NCBI GenBank assembly: GCA_035478775.1
Contig: DATIJG010000003.1
Coordinates: 1 to 33,285, forward strand
DNA: 33,285 nucleotides
Source of the DNA: CAMLQK01 sp035478775
GTDB lineage: Bacteria; Patescibacteriota; Saccharimonadia; Saccharimonadales; UBA4665
Direction: 5' to 3'
A model generated the notes under the pieces. It was not told the origin of the DNA. It saw nothing but the letters and a program-made list of their open reading frames with translations, and made no database searches. Position 1 is the first letter of the stretch, and each line of letters opens with the position of its first letter. A program made the position numbers and the translations under genes. Positions 15,761 to 23,471 of this stretch are shown here, piece after piece.

Positions 15761-15773
15761 ATGCTTGTATAAT
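15745..15773 (+). promoter_or_regulatory. Plus-strand promoter of the interlocked divergent pair
   Basis: -35 TTGACT (15745-15750), 17-base spacer, -10 TATAAT (15768-15773). Predicted start is near 15780. It overlaps the first codons of the minus-strand gene and shares its -10 region with the opposite promoter. Confidence 0.75.
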
Positions 15774-15797
15774 ACATAAACATAAACAACTTGTCAA
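15769..15797 (-). promoter_or_regulatory. Minus-strand promoter of the interlocked divergent pair
   Basis: Read on the minus strand: -35 TTGACA (15797-15792), 17-base spacer, -10 TATTAT (15774-15769), then ATG at 15760 after eight bases. The two -10 boxes overlap by five base pairs, so one polymerase should exclude the other. Confidence 0.75.
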
Positions 15798-15816
15798 TGA
15801 CGAAACAAATATTACA

Positions 15817-16896
15817 ATGTCCAGAACAACAGCCGAAGCATTTGCGCCCTCACAACTACTCCTACCCGAAACAACTGTACCTTCCCATGCTATAGATCCC
15901 ACACAGTTTGGTAATATAGCGCAACGTCAGTTTTTGAAATTTGCGAATGGTGAGGATCCGCGGCCAGCCGCCCAAAGAATTGAAGCGGCTTGGTTGAGGC
16001 TTGATCCAATTAGTACGGCTTTAGATACGGAAGAGCGTGAAGGTCATGTACTTGTCGCTGCTCTTGATAAGGCTGGAGAAGTGCTTGACGCTGCAGTTCA
16101 CGAAAGTAGACCCAAAGAACGCCAAGCGCTCGGCGAAACCGCTCTTGGTTTTAAAATGGACGCCATCCAGACAGGGCTAATATTACGTGATACTGATAAA
16201 AAGGTAATCCAGGCGCGAACAAGTGACATGCTCGGCGACATGCGTGAAAAAGAAGATCGCGCCCGGCGTAGCGAGCAAGAGCTTTTTTACACGGAAGTAT
16301 TCGACATACTGAATACCAAGGCTCTTGATATCCAGGCTCAGGCTGAGGTAGTGCGTACGTTGCCTGCAAATATAGCCAGCTCTGGTAGGGCAATTGCCCA
16401 AGCATCGCTAGGTGGCCTTATACAAGAGAGCACTACGTATTTGCGAAAAATTGGGGATGACTATTTGACCCGTAAAGCCGAAGGTGAGAATGTTTCACGG
16501 CAAGACGGTCGTTTTACAGAATTGACGTTCTTCACAAAGCGGCTTCTAGATTGGTACGACGCTGGTATTACAGAAGGTGATAGCGTGCGTATGGCAGTGT
16601 CAAGGGAAGATAGGCCAAGATTGGCAAAGGTGTTTACTAAGATGACTCGCCGTAGCTTTGACATCGTTACAAGGAGCGTTGCCCACCCCGAAGAAGCTTC
16701 ACTTATCCAAGTAAAGTCGTCTTCGAACCTTGGTGGTACCAAGTATGACGCACCTATTGAACTGTGGCGGCCTGCCCAAGCTGGCGTTGCGGAATTCGCT
16801 CCAGATATTGCAACGGCTTTCGAGACTATTGTTGCCAACGAAAACGATGCTGCAATCCGGCTTGCGCGTAATAGGCTTGCGCAACTGCTTGAATAA
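15817..16896 (+). CDS. Unknown protein with possible PD-(D/E)XK-like C-terminal domain
   Basis: A 359-residue soluble protein. The N-terminal two thirds are helical and charged, with a KEDRARRSEQELF segment at about residues 145-157. The C-terminal third has an ordered set that could be a nuclease-fold active site: Glu234 in FTELTFFTKRLL, Asp282 in RRSFDIVTR, and Gln298-x-Lys300 in LIQVKSS. QxK replaces ExK in some members of the PD-(D/E)XK superfamily. This assignment is an inference. The ATG at 15817 is preferred: the longer frame begins at 15745 inside the -35 box. No clear ribosome binding site is seen. It is divergent from the 112-residue gene with overlapping promoters, which could mean an effector and its control partner. 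Confidence 0.6.
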   Translation: MSRTTAEAFAPSQLLLPETTVPSHAIDPTQFGNIAQRQFLKFANGEDPRPAAQRIEAAWLRLDPISTALDTEEREGHVLVAALDKAGEVLDAAVHESRPKERQALGETALGFKMDAIQTGLILRDTDKKVIQARTSDMLGDMREKEDRARRSEQELFYTEVFDILNTKALDIQAQAEVVRTLPANIASSGRAIAQASLGGLIQESTTYLRKIGDDYLTRKAEGENVSRQDGRFTELTFFTKRLLDWYDAGITEGDSVRMAVSREDRPRLAKVFTKMTRRSFDIVTRSVAHPEEASLIQVKSSSNLGGTKYDAPIELWRPAQAGVAEFAPDIATAFETIVANENDAAIRLARNRLAQLLE

Positions 16897-16908
16897 GTTT
16901 GTTAACGC

Positions 16909-16937
16909 TTGACCTCTTAAGTAACCTCCGCTATATT
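16909..16937 (+). promoter_or_regulatory. groESL promoter
   Basis: -35 TTGACC (16909-16914), 17-base spacer, -10 TATATT (16932-16937). Predicted start near 16944, just upstream of the CIRCE operator. Confidence 0.8.
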
Positions 16938-16950
16938 GAGTGCTGAAGAG

Positions 16951-16977
16951 TTGGCACTCTCAACGTTACAGTGCTAA
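16951..16977 (+). promoter_or_regulatory. CIRCE operator (HrcA binding site)
   Basis: TTGGCACTC (16951-16959), nine-base spacer, CAGTGCTAA (16969-16977). It matches the CIRCE consensus TTAGCACTC-N9-GAGTGCTAA with one mismatch in each arm. It predicts HrcA repression of groESL released by heat or misfolding stress. No hrcA gene is in the window. An extra GAGTGCT half-site sits at 16938-16944. Confidence 0.92.
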
Positions 16978-17015
16978 CTCCCACTGAAATCTAATTTTAC
17001 GAGGGAGCACCCACT

Positions 17016-17282
17016 ATGAGCATCAAAGTACATCCTCTCGCTGACTATATTGTAGCGCAGGCCGAAGAAGCCAAAACCAAGACCGCCAGCGGGCTCTATT
17101 TGCCGGAAAAATCGGCCGAAAAACCAAAGGTTGCCAAGGTAGTCGCTGTCGGCGCCGCGACTCGCCAAATTAAGGTCGGCGACCGCATTATTTACAAGAG
17201 CTTCAGCCCGACCGAAGTAAAAGTTGATGGCGAAGATTATTTGCTGGTTAAAGAAGAGGACGTTCTGGCGACTGTTGACTAA
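17016..17282 (+). CDS. groES: Co-chaperonin GroES
   Basis: An 88-residue Cpn10 that caps the GroEL chamber. It starts SIKVHPLADYIVAQ and has the mobile-loop region KTASGLYLPEKS and the conserved VGDRIIYKSF and YLLVKEEDVLAT near the end. It is slightly shorter than typical GroES (about 95-97). GAGGGAG upstream of the ATG is a strong ribosome binding site. First gene of the CIRCE-controlled operon, 101 bases ahead of groEL. Confidence 0.97.
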   Translation: MSIKVHPLADYIVAQAEEAKTKTASGLYLPEKSAEKPKVAKVVAVGAATRQIKVGDRIIYKSFSPTEVKVDGEDYLLVKEEDVLATVD

Positions 17283-17383
17283 CGAGGTAAGTTAAAAAGA
17301 GCGCCTCAAAAAAGGTGAACTCATTTTTGTGCCGAGAGTGTAACAAGATTGTAGATTTGTTCAATTACCGAAGGGAAATTTAG

Positions 17384-19042
17384 ATGGCTAAAAAAGTATT
17401 TTACGACGACGATGCCCGCAAGCGCGTACTTGCTGGTGCTGAAATTTTGTACAACGCAGTGAAAACCACGATGGGGCCAAAAGGCCGCAACGTAGTGATT
17501 AGTAAAAACTATGGTGCTCCAACCGTGACCCATGATGGTGTGACCGTCGCCAAAAGTGTCGAGATCGAAGAAACTGAGGAAACCTTGGGCTACAAAGTTG
17601 GCGCTGAACTTATCAAGCAAGCCGCCAGCAAAATGAACGACGTTGCTGGTGACGGCACGACCACTGTCACAGTGCTGACTTACCACATTTTGAACGAGGC
17701 CAACAAGTTAATCGCCGCTGGCCACAATCCAATGCTATTGCGCAAAGGTTTGCAGGCTGCCGCCCACGACGTGCTCACAAGACTTGAAGGCATGAGCGAA
17801 GATATTCAAGGTAAAAAGAGCCGTATTGCCGAAGTCGCGACCATCAGTGCCGGTGACCGCGAAATTGGCGATTTGATCGCTGACGTTATGGACAGCATCG
17901 GTTCCGAAGGCCAAGTAACCGTTGAAGAAGGCCAGGGTTTGGCGCTGGAAAGCGAAGTGGTCGAGGGCTTTACTTTTGACCGCGGCTTCGTCAGCCCGTA
18001 CATGGTGACTGACACCACTCGTTTGGAAGCCGTATACAACAAACCGGCCATTTTGGTAACTGATAAAAAAATTAGTTCAATCCAAGAATTCTTACCGATG
18101 CTTGAACAACTTGCGCAGTCAGGCAAGAAAGATTTGGTGATAATCGCCGAAGATGTCGAGGGTGAAGCGCTGGGAACTTTAATACTCAACCGCTTAAAAG
18201 GTGTGTTCAACACGGTTGCCGTAAAAGCGCCGTCATTTGGTGATCGCCGTAAAGATGTGCTCGACGACATCGCAGCCTTAACCGGTGCGACTGTTATTTC
18301 TGAGGAGCGTGGCAATAGCTTCGAAGACGCCGACTTACACATGATTGGCAGTGCTCGCAAGGTAATCGTCGGTAAAGATTCGACCACTATCATTGAAGGT
18401 GCTGGTGACGCCAAGGTCGTTAAGGCTCGTATCGAGCAAATCACTGCCCAAATTGCGGCTGCCAGTAGCGAGTACGACCGTGAAGAACTCGAAAAACGCC
18501 GCGCCGCGCTAAGTGGCAAGGTCGCTGTAATTAAGGTTGGCGGTGCCAGCGAAACCGAAATTGAAGAAAAGAAATACCGTGTAGACGATGCAGTAGCTGC
18601 CGTTAAGGCGGCCTTGGCCGAAGGTATTGTGCCTGGCGGTGGTGTTACTTTGGTGAACCTGGCTGACGCTATCCGTCAGGAAGAGGATCTGGCCGTTGGC
18701 GAAGATGCTGTCGCTTTCAACAATGGTAAGTTTTTACTGAAGCGTGCACTTGAGCAGCCATTCCGTATCTTGCTGACCAATGCCGGCTTAAACGCCGACG
18801 AATGGTTGCCGCAAGTTAGGGCAGCGAAGCTCGGCTACGGTGTAGATGTGAACAACCCCGGCAAACTCGTTGACCTCAAGGCCAAAGGTGTTATTGACCC
18901 GGTCCGTGTTACTAAAGGCGCGCTCTCCAGCGCCACATCGATTGCTAGTACGGGTATGACTATGGGAGCATTGGTAAGCGACTTGCCAGAAAAAGAAGCT
19001 CCTGCCTCCGCTCCAGACATGAGCGGCATGGGCATGATGTAA
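17384..19042 (+). CDS. groEL: Chaperonin GroEL
   Basis: A 552-residue group I chaperonin subunit forming the 14-mer folding chamber. It carries the ATP-binding VTHDGVTVAKS and DVAGDGTTTVTVLT with the catalytic Asp, the apical-domain region around TDKKISSIQEFLPML, the equatorial VPGGGVTLVN and the short GMGMM tail typical of GroEL. Length is normal. The ribosome binding site AAGGGAAA precedes the ATG. Co-transcribed with groES under CIRCE/HrcA control and closed by two tandem hairpins at 19064-19152. Confidence 0.98.
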   Translation: MAKKVFYDDDARKRVLAGAEILYNAVKTTMGPKGRNVVISKNYGAPTVTHDGVTVAKSVEIEETEETLGYKVGAELIKQAASKMNDVAGDGTTTVTVLTYHILNEANKLIAAGHNPMLLRKGLQAAAHDVLTRLEGMSEDIQGKKSRIAEVATISAGDREIGDLIADVMDSIGSEGQVTVEEGQGLALESEVVEGFTFDRGFVSPYMVTDTTRLEAVYNKPAILVTDKKISSIQEFLPMLEQLAQSGKKDLVIIAEDVEGEALGTLILNRLKGVFNTVAVKAPSFGDRRKDVLDDIAALTGATVISEERGNSFEDADLHMIGSARKVIVGKDSTTIIEGAGDAKVVKARIEQITAQIAAASSEYDREELEKRRAALSGKVAVIKVGGASETEIEEKKYRVDDAVAAVKAALAEGIVPGGGVTLVNLADAIRQEEDLAVGEDAVAFNNGKFLLKRALEQPFRILLTNAGLNADEWLPQVRAAKLGYGVDVNNPGKLVDLKAKGVIDPVRVTKGALSSATSIASTGMTMGALVSDLPEKEAPASAPDMSGMGMM

Positions 19043-19063
19043 ATCAGCGAAGTCAAAACCCAA

Positions 19064-19098
19064 AAAAAAGAGCGTGCCAAAAAAAGCCGCTCTTTTTT
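19064..19098. terminator. Intrinsic terminator after groEL (bidirectional)
   Basis: Perfect 11-bp arms AAAAAAGAGCG (19064-19074) and CGCTCTTTTTT (19088-19098) around a 13-base loop, with a T-run in the 3' arm and an A-run in the 5' arm. It works for groEL on the plus strand and in mirror form on the minus strand. Confidence 0.85.
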
Positions 19099-19124
19099 GT
19101 GAGTGCTGGCATTGCTTCATCAAA

Positions 19125-19152
19125 AAAACCGCCATAGACACTTGGCGGTTTT
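19125..19152. terminator. Second intrinsic terminator between groEL and tatA
   Basis: Perfect 9-bp arms AAAACCGCC (19125-19133) and GGCGGTTTT (19144-19152) around a 10-base loop. The mirrored A/T runs suggest it serves the convergent tatA gene as well as groEL read-through. Confidence 0.8.
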
Positions 19153-19182
19153 GCATGTAAGCCTAACCTTGGTAGACAAAAA

Positions 19183-19380
19183 CTAGCTTTGTGAGTTCTC
19201 GTTTTTGTGAGTAGAATCTTTGGGCTCATCGTTTAAGCCCTTACGGATTTCGCGCATGGAACTGCCCAAACTTTTTGAAAGTTCTGGCAATTTTTTGCCA
19301 CCGAATAACAGTAGTACGATTGCCAAAATAATTATCAGTTCTGGTGTACTAAAATCGAGAAGTGCGAAGTTGTAAAACAT
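19183..19380 (-). CDS. tatA: Sec-independent translocase subunit TatA/TatE-like
   Basis: A 65-residue protein with the TatA layout: a short exported N terminus, one membrane helix (about residues 12-28, TPELIIILAIVLLLFGG), the hinge FGGKKLPEL, an amphipathic helix (SKSLGSSMREIRKGL) and a charged tail. It would form the pore for folded twin-arginine substrates; TatC is not in this window. The frame runs upstream to 19455, but ATG 19380 has a strong GAGGGG ribosome binding site five bases away and is the family start. A possible -10 TATTAT is at 19433-19438 (minus). Confidence 0.92.
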   Translation of the reverse strand: MFYNFALLDFSTPELIIILAIVLLLFGGKKLPELSKSLGSSMREIRKGLNDEPKDSTHKNENSQS

Positions 19381-19518
19381 ATTTCCCCTCTTATGGCTTC
19401 TAAAGAGCCAAACGTTATCTTCGTATACTTTTATAATAACACAAGCACAATGCAAATTGAAATAAAGCAGTTTTTTAGGCTGCCCTATTTTTTGCCAATA
19501 TGCGCGCTATGTTAAAAC

Positions 19519-20016
19519 TTATTGTTCGTTATCGTTGCCGCTTTGCTGCGTGAAGTAATTGATCTCGTTTACAACATCAAGCAACGCTTGGGCACGGGCT
19601 TTTTCGTCGCTAATCGCTTTGGCGGCTTCATAAGCTTGTGGAATTAGCTTATCGTTGTCGGATGCCTGTATAAGCATCATGGTTGTACGGAATTTTTCCT
19701 CTGGCGATTGGTCGAGGTGCCCTAAAAGTGGTGAAAGCTGCTGCAAGGCCTGCTGTTTAATATTGAGCAACTCATGGTCTGCGCCATTTGCCGGTGTAGA
19801 AGGCGCACTCGGCGTGGCTGCGGTAGAACCACCAAGATTAGCACTGTGCCCGTCATCCATCATAAATTCGCCTGCGCTATCGCTTGAAGAAGCAGGCGGC
19901 GCACTCGGTACGTCGTTACTCGGTGGCATCGCTGCCTGGGTGTCTTGCCCTAAATTACCATCTGGCATAGGTGCCATAGAAGTATCTTGTTGTTGATCAT
20001 CGTGCCCAAACATCAT
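19519..20016 (-). CDS. Low-complexity hypothetical protein with helical C-terminal domain
   Basis: A 165-residue soluble protein. Residues 1-80 are Met/Asp/Gln/Ser/Pro/Ala-rich and probably disordered. Residues 85-165 form a helical module (HELLNIKQQALQQLSPLLGH, then EEKFRTTMMLIQASDNDKL). No family is recognised; the layout is common in small CPR proteins. ATG 20016 follows a GAGGGGG ribosome binding site. A GTG at 20031 with AGGA upstream is the alternative. TATAAT at 20044-20049 (minus) is the likely -10. Divergent from the isomerase at 20088. Confidence 0.65.
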   Translation of the reverse strand: MMFGHDDQQQDTSMAPMPDGNLGQDTQAAMPPSNDVPSAPPASSSDSAGEFMMDDGHSANLGGSTAATPSAPSTPANGADHELLNIKQQALQQLSPLLGHLDQSPEEKFRTTMMLIQASDNDKLIPQAYEAAKAISDEKARAQALLDVVNEINYFTQQSGNDNEQ

Positions 20017-20087
20017 TTGTTTCCCCCTCACTTGTCCTAATAGATTATACTATTACATATACCCATAATAGCACAAGGAGTTTACAT

Positions 20088-21119
20088 ATGCTTGATGACC
20101 TGCAATATATTCATGAACGCGACGCACAGGATGCACTGGGTATTGCCGAACACCAGCATGAGCAACTTCGCTTTGAATTTGTAATCGACAAATTTAATTT
20201 TGAACCATCTAACATTGTGTATGCCGGTATGGGCGGCTCAGCTCTGGCGGCTTTACTCAGCACTACTTGGCCTGGGTACAAAATGCCGTTCGAAGTGGTG
20301 CGTAATTATGACATTCCAGCTTACGTTTCGTCGGAAACGTTGTTTATCGCTTCCAGCTACTCTGGTAATACTGAAGAAACTTTGAGCGCTTTAGAGCAGG
20401 CTGAAGAAGCTGGCGCCAAGATTGTCGTTATCTCGGGCGGTGGAAAACTTGTGGAAAAAGCTCGCCAGAAAGGGTACCCGTTAGCGCTTTTGCCGCAAAG
20501 CGGACAACCTCGCTACGCAGTCCTATATAACCTTAAAGCGCTGCTTTCGTTATTAAATGCCGCAAGTGTTGTGAGTGACGCCGAGCTGCATAAGCCGCTG
20601 GAACTCGCAGCTGATTTCTTGCAACGTGCCACTCAAAAGTGGCGTGCTGATGTTGCAACCAAAGACAACCCCGCTAAACAGCTTGCCCAAGAACTTATGG
20701 GTAAATCTATAGTGATTTATGGCGGCCCGCGCATGTTCCCAGCGGCGTACAAATGGAAAATTAGCTTTAACGAAAATGCCAAACAACTTGCATGGACGAA
20801 CCAACTACCGGAATTTAACCACAACGAATTTATCGGCTGGAGCAAGCAGCCGGTCGATAAGCCATACGTCGTTATCGATTTGCGTAGCAATATGGAACAC
20901 GAGCGTGTGCAAAAGCGCTTCATAATCACTGAACAACTTTTATCCGGTATGCGCCCGACACCGTTCGTTGTCGAGGTAGAAGGTGAAACGCTGCTTGAAC
21001 AACTTTTGTGGGCAGTTGCTTACGGCGATTTCGTCAGCATATATCTGGCTTTGCTAAACGGGCTCAACCCGGACCCCGTGGAACTGGTAGAAAAGTTCAA
21101 AAAAGCCATGGAACAATAA
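20088..21119 (+). CDS. Bifunctional phosphoglucose/phosphomannose isomerase
   Basis: A 343-residue SIS-domain isomerase. The first SIS domain has YAGMGGSALAALL (residues 45-57) and the sugar-phosphate loop FIASSYSGNTEETLSAL near 86-102. VVISGGGKLVEKA follows. The second domain has MGKSIVIYGGPRMFPAAYKW and the conserved FNENAKQLAWTNQLPEFNHN, typical of the PGI/PMI family. It would interconvert glucose-6-P, fructose-6-P and mannose-6-P in the cytoplasm, feeding glycolysis and sugar-nucleotide synthesis. Length matches the family (about 330-350). AAGGAG eight bases upstream of the ATG supports the start. Confidence 0.9.
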   Translation: MLDDLQYIHERDAQDALGIAEHQHEQLRFEFVIDKFNFEPSNIVYAGMGGSALAALLSTTWPGYKMPFEVVRNYDIPAYVSSETLFIASSYSGNTEETLSALEQAEEAGAKIVVISGGGKLVEKARQKGYPLALLPQSGQPRYAVLYNLKALLSLLNAASVVSDAELHKPLELAADFLQRATQKWRADVATKDNPAKQLAQELMGKSIVIYGGPRMFPAAYKWKISFNENAKQLAWTNQLPEFNHNEFIGWSKQPVDKPYVVIDLRSNMEHERVQKRFIITEQLLSGMRPTPFVVEVEGETLLEQLLWAVAYGDFVSIYLALLNGLNPDPVELVEKFKKAMEQ

Positions 21120-21186
21120 TTTTATACTTAGGTTAGAAACGCAAGTATTAAGCAGCGGGAACGTTTAAGTTTTAAGCTACTTTGAT

Positions 21187-21201
21187 GGCGAGCGGCTCGC
21201 C
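21187..21201. repeat. Short GC-rich hairpin at the 3' end of the 107-residue gene
   Basis: GGCGAG (21187-21192), CGG loop, CTCGCC (21196-21201). It touches the stop codon of the minus-strand gene. No U-run follows on either strand, so termination is only possible, not predicted. Confidence 0.4.
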
Positions 21202-21524
21202 TACTCGGCAAAACCGATCAATTTTTTGATCTTCCGGGCGCGAAATGGCCCCACTCTTTGGCCATTTAAGCGTAAGTTGCGGATAGCCGACCTGGCAATA
21301 TCACCCTCCGTTAAATTCCCCATCAATACTTTAGAAGCAATTTCCGGGTCCTCGGCCTTGGCACCTAGCAAGCTTAAAATTGTGCCAAAGCGCCTCATAT
21401 CTTCATCTGGCTCAATCTTTCGGGGCGGAGGTAGGGCATCAAGCGTCTCCATGGCCCTAAAGGCAGCATATGCAAAGCTTTGATCGCGCGATGATTCGTC
21501 AGGTTGAAGCGGACTATATTCCAT
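21201..21524 (-). CDS. Unknown 107-residue helical protein
   Basis: A small, mostly helical protein with a basic C terminus (ARSAIRNLRLNGQRVGPFRA and RKIKKLIGF) that could contact nucleic acid. No family is recognised. The ATG at 21524 lies six bases after the -10 of a TTGATT-N17-CATAGT promoter with no ribosome binding site, so the transcript should be leaderless. The same unusual promoter sequence precedes the FHA-like gene at 26370-27335. It ends 81 bases from the convergent isomerase gene. Confidence 0.6.
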   Translation of the reverse strand: MEYSPLQPDESSRDQSFAYAAFRAMETLDALPPPRKIEPDEDMRRFGTILSLLGAKAEDPEIASKVLMGNLTEGDIARSAIRNLRLNGQRVGPFRARKIKKLIGFAE

Positions 21525-21530
21525 AAGTCA

Positions 21531-21559
21531 ACTATGACATGATAGGCCGGATAAATCAA
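21531..21559 (-). promoter_or_regulatory. Leaderless promoter of the 107-residue gene
   Basis: Read on the minus strand: -35 TTGATT (21559-21554), 17-base spacer, -10 CATAGT (21536-21531), six bases (TGACTT), ATG 21524. Confidence 0.6.
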
Positions 21560-21725
21560 CCTACGCAGGCAACACTATTCCAAAACCAGGTGATTGCCGA
21601 AAACACATAGTCTTCATATAATTATCTTGTAGCTGCTAATTCTACACGGGCCAGATTCCTGCATAGTTAGAACTTCTCACTTGCAAACTTACCCAAAGCT
21701 TCAGCAAGTTACCAGTTGCACAGAG

Positions 21726-21731
21726 TACTAT
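21726..21731 (+). promoter_or_regulatory. -10 box of the response-regulator gene (leaderless)
   Basis: TACTAT, six bases (ACAAAT), then ATG 21738. No good -35. It places the start at 21738 rather than at the in-frame TTG at 21681. Confidence 0.45.
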
Positions 21732-21737
21732 ACAAAT

Positions 21738-22394
21738 ATGAGAATTTTAGTTGTCGAAGATGAAGTGAAAATTGCAAGAAGCCTTGAGAAAGGCTTGAAC
21801 GCCGAAGGTTATGTGGTAGATGTGGCATTTGACGCTGATGATGCCAACGCCTTGGTTTCGGCCAGCAACTACGACCTAGTATTGCTCGACTGGATGATTC
21901 CGGGCAGCAAAGACGGCCCAGCGCTCGCTAAAAGTTGGCGCACAGAACGTAAACAGATGCCAATTTTAATTTTGACAGCACGCGGCTCAATCGGTGACAG
22001 GGTACAGGGGTTGGACTCCGGTGCAGACGACTATTTGCCAAAACCGTTTTCATTCGACGAATTATTAGCCCGCGTACGTGCACTTTTACGCAGGCCGCAA
22101 GCACACGACGGCAGCGAACTTAACAGCGGCCAGCTGGCTATGGACATCGTTGCCAAAACTGTTAAAATTGCTGGCTACAACGTGCATTTAACTGCCAAAG
22201 AATTCCAGCTAGTGGAATATTTACTGCGTCACAAGGGTGAAGTCATCAGTAAGGATCAAATTTTAGACCATGTATGGTCGGATGAGGACCGTGTGCAACA
22301 CAATACTGTGGAAACGTTCATTGCAAACGTGCGTAAAAAAATCGGTGACGACATTATCCAAACCGTGAGGGGTTACGGCTACAAAATCATATAA
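21738..22394 (+). CDS. OmpR/PhoB-type response regulator
   Basis: A 218-residue two-domain regulator. The receiver domain (1-115) has the acidic pocket VVEDE near residues 5-9, phospho-acceptor Asp51 in LVLLDWMIPG, Thr in ILTARG and Lys in YLPKPFSFDE. The C-terminal winged helix (about 125-218) has LTAKEFQLVEYLLRHKGEVI and the recognition region VQHNTVETFIANVRKKIG. It should be phosphorylated by the kinase that begins one base after its stop. A longer frame from a TTG at 21681 adds 19 unmatched residues and is rejected. Confidence 0.95.
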   Translation: MRILVVEDEVKIARSLEKGLNAEGYVVDVAFDADDANALVSASNYDLVLLDWMIPGSKDGPALAKSWRTERKQMPILILTARGSIGDRVQGLDSGADDYLPKPFSFDELLARVRALLRRPQAHDGSELNSGQLAMDIVAKTVKIAGYNVHLTAKEFQLVEYLLRHKGEVISKDQILDHVWSDEDRVQHNTVETFIANVRKKIGDDIIQTVRGYGYKII

Positions 22395-22395
22395 C

Positions 22396-23442
22396 ATGGA
22401 AAGTATTTTTCGCTCAGCTCGGCTTAAGTTGACCCTGTTCTACCTGGTAATTTTGGTAGCGCTGAGCTTAACGCTGACGTTCGGGTTCAGGCTGCTCGCA
22501 GAGCATGAATACGCCCGTTCCAGCTCGACTCAGTACGGCCAGGTGCGCCACTTATTTATTCATTACCCGTTTGACCTTAGTGGTCCTGATAGCCCGCAAA
22601 TAAAACCTGAGGTAGCTTTTGGCCGTATCCAAACGAGTGCAGAGGCCGATGCCCGAGCGCGCTTAAACCGTGATTTTGTGCTGGTGAACCTGGCTGCGCT
22701 AATGGTCGGCGGTGTCTTGAGCTACTGGTTTGCTGGCCGTACCCTTAAACCTATCGAGGAAGCTCATGTTTTGCAGGCGCGTTTTGCAGCTGATGCTAGC
22801 CACGAACTGCGTACACCGCTCGCTAACATGAAAGTGGAGAACGAGGTGTTCTTACGCCAAAAAGGTTTTACCGAAAAAGAGGCGCGAGAGCAAATTGAAA
22901 GTAATCTCGAAGAGGTGCAGCGGCTGGAGCAACTAGCCACGGGGTTGCTCGACCTTACCCAATACGATCACGCAAGCATAGTGCTCGAGCCGGTGAGTGT
23001 AGCCAAACTTGTAGATGCTGCCACCCAAGCTGTGCAAACGCAGGCCGATGCCAAGCACATTCGTTTCGTAAAGCATATCGACGTTGGTGCTAAGGTATTT
23101 GCGCATGCCGAAAGCGCCACTCAGCTGCTCAAAATTGTGCTCGAAAACGCCATAAAATACAGCCCTGAACGTAGCACGGTAACGCTGCAAGATGAACGCC
23201 AAACCACACACACGGCTATCTTGATAACCGATGAAGGCGGTGGCATTTCCGAGCAAGATTTGCCATACATTTTTGACCGATTGTACCGTGGCGACAAAGC
23301 CCGCACTACCAAAACTGGCGGCTACGGTTTAGGTTTGGCACTCGCCAAACAGATCGCTCAAGCCAACCGCGCTGCAATCGCCGCCGAAAATACCAAAAAA
23401 GGCGCGTGTTTTACGGTGGTGTTTGAATTAGCGAAAGGATAG
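22396..23442 (+). CDS. Sensor histidine kinase
   Basis: A 348-residue membrane kinase. Two membrane segments, about residues 11-33 and 95-115, enclose a short exported sensor loop of about 60 residues. The H-box FAADASHELRTPLANMK carries His136. The catalytic ATPase domain has the N-box KIVLENAIKYSPE, G1 ITDEGGGIS, F-box IFDRLYRGD and G2 GGYGLGLAL. All are intact. It is a class I kinase paired with the regulator immediately upstream (one-base gap). The small sensor loop gives no hint of the signal. Confidence 0.95.
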   Translation: MESIFRSARLKLTLFYLVILVALSLTLTFGFRLLAEHEYARSSSTQYGQVRHLFIHYPFDLSGPDSPQIKPEVAFGRIQTSAEADARARLNRDFVLVNLAALMVGGVLSYWFAGRTLKPIEEAHVLQARFAADASHELRTPLANMKVENEVFLRQKGFTEKEAREQIESNLEEVQRLEQLATGLLDLTQYDHASIVLEPVSVAKLVDAATQAVQTQADAKHIRFVKHIDVGAKVFAHAESATQLLKIVLENAIKYSPERSTVTLQDERQTTHTAILITDEGGGISEQDLPYIFDRLYRGDKARTTKTGGYGLGLALAKQIAQANRAAIAAENTKKGACFTVVFELAKG

Positions 23443-23453
23443 CCGCCAAAACT

Positions 23454-23462
23454 TGCTATAAT
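23454..23462 (+). promoter_or_regulatory. Extended -10 promoter of the DUF1361 gene
   Basis: TGC then TATAAT (23457-23462), nine bases before ATG 23472, so the leader is about two to three bases. No good -35. Confidence 0.5.
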
Positions 23463-23471
23463 AAAGGTACT

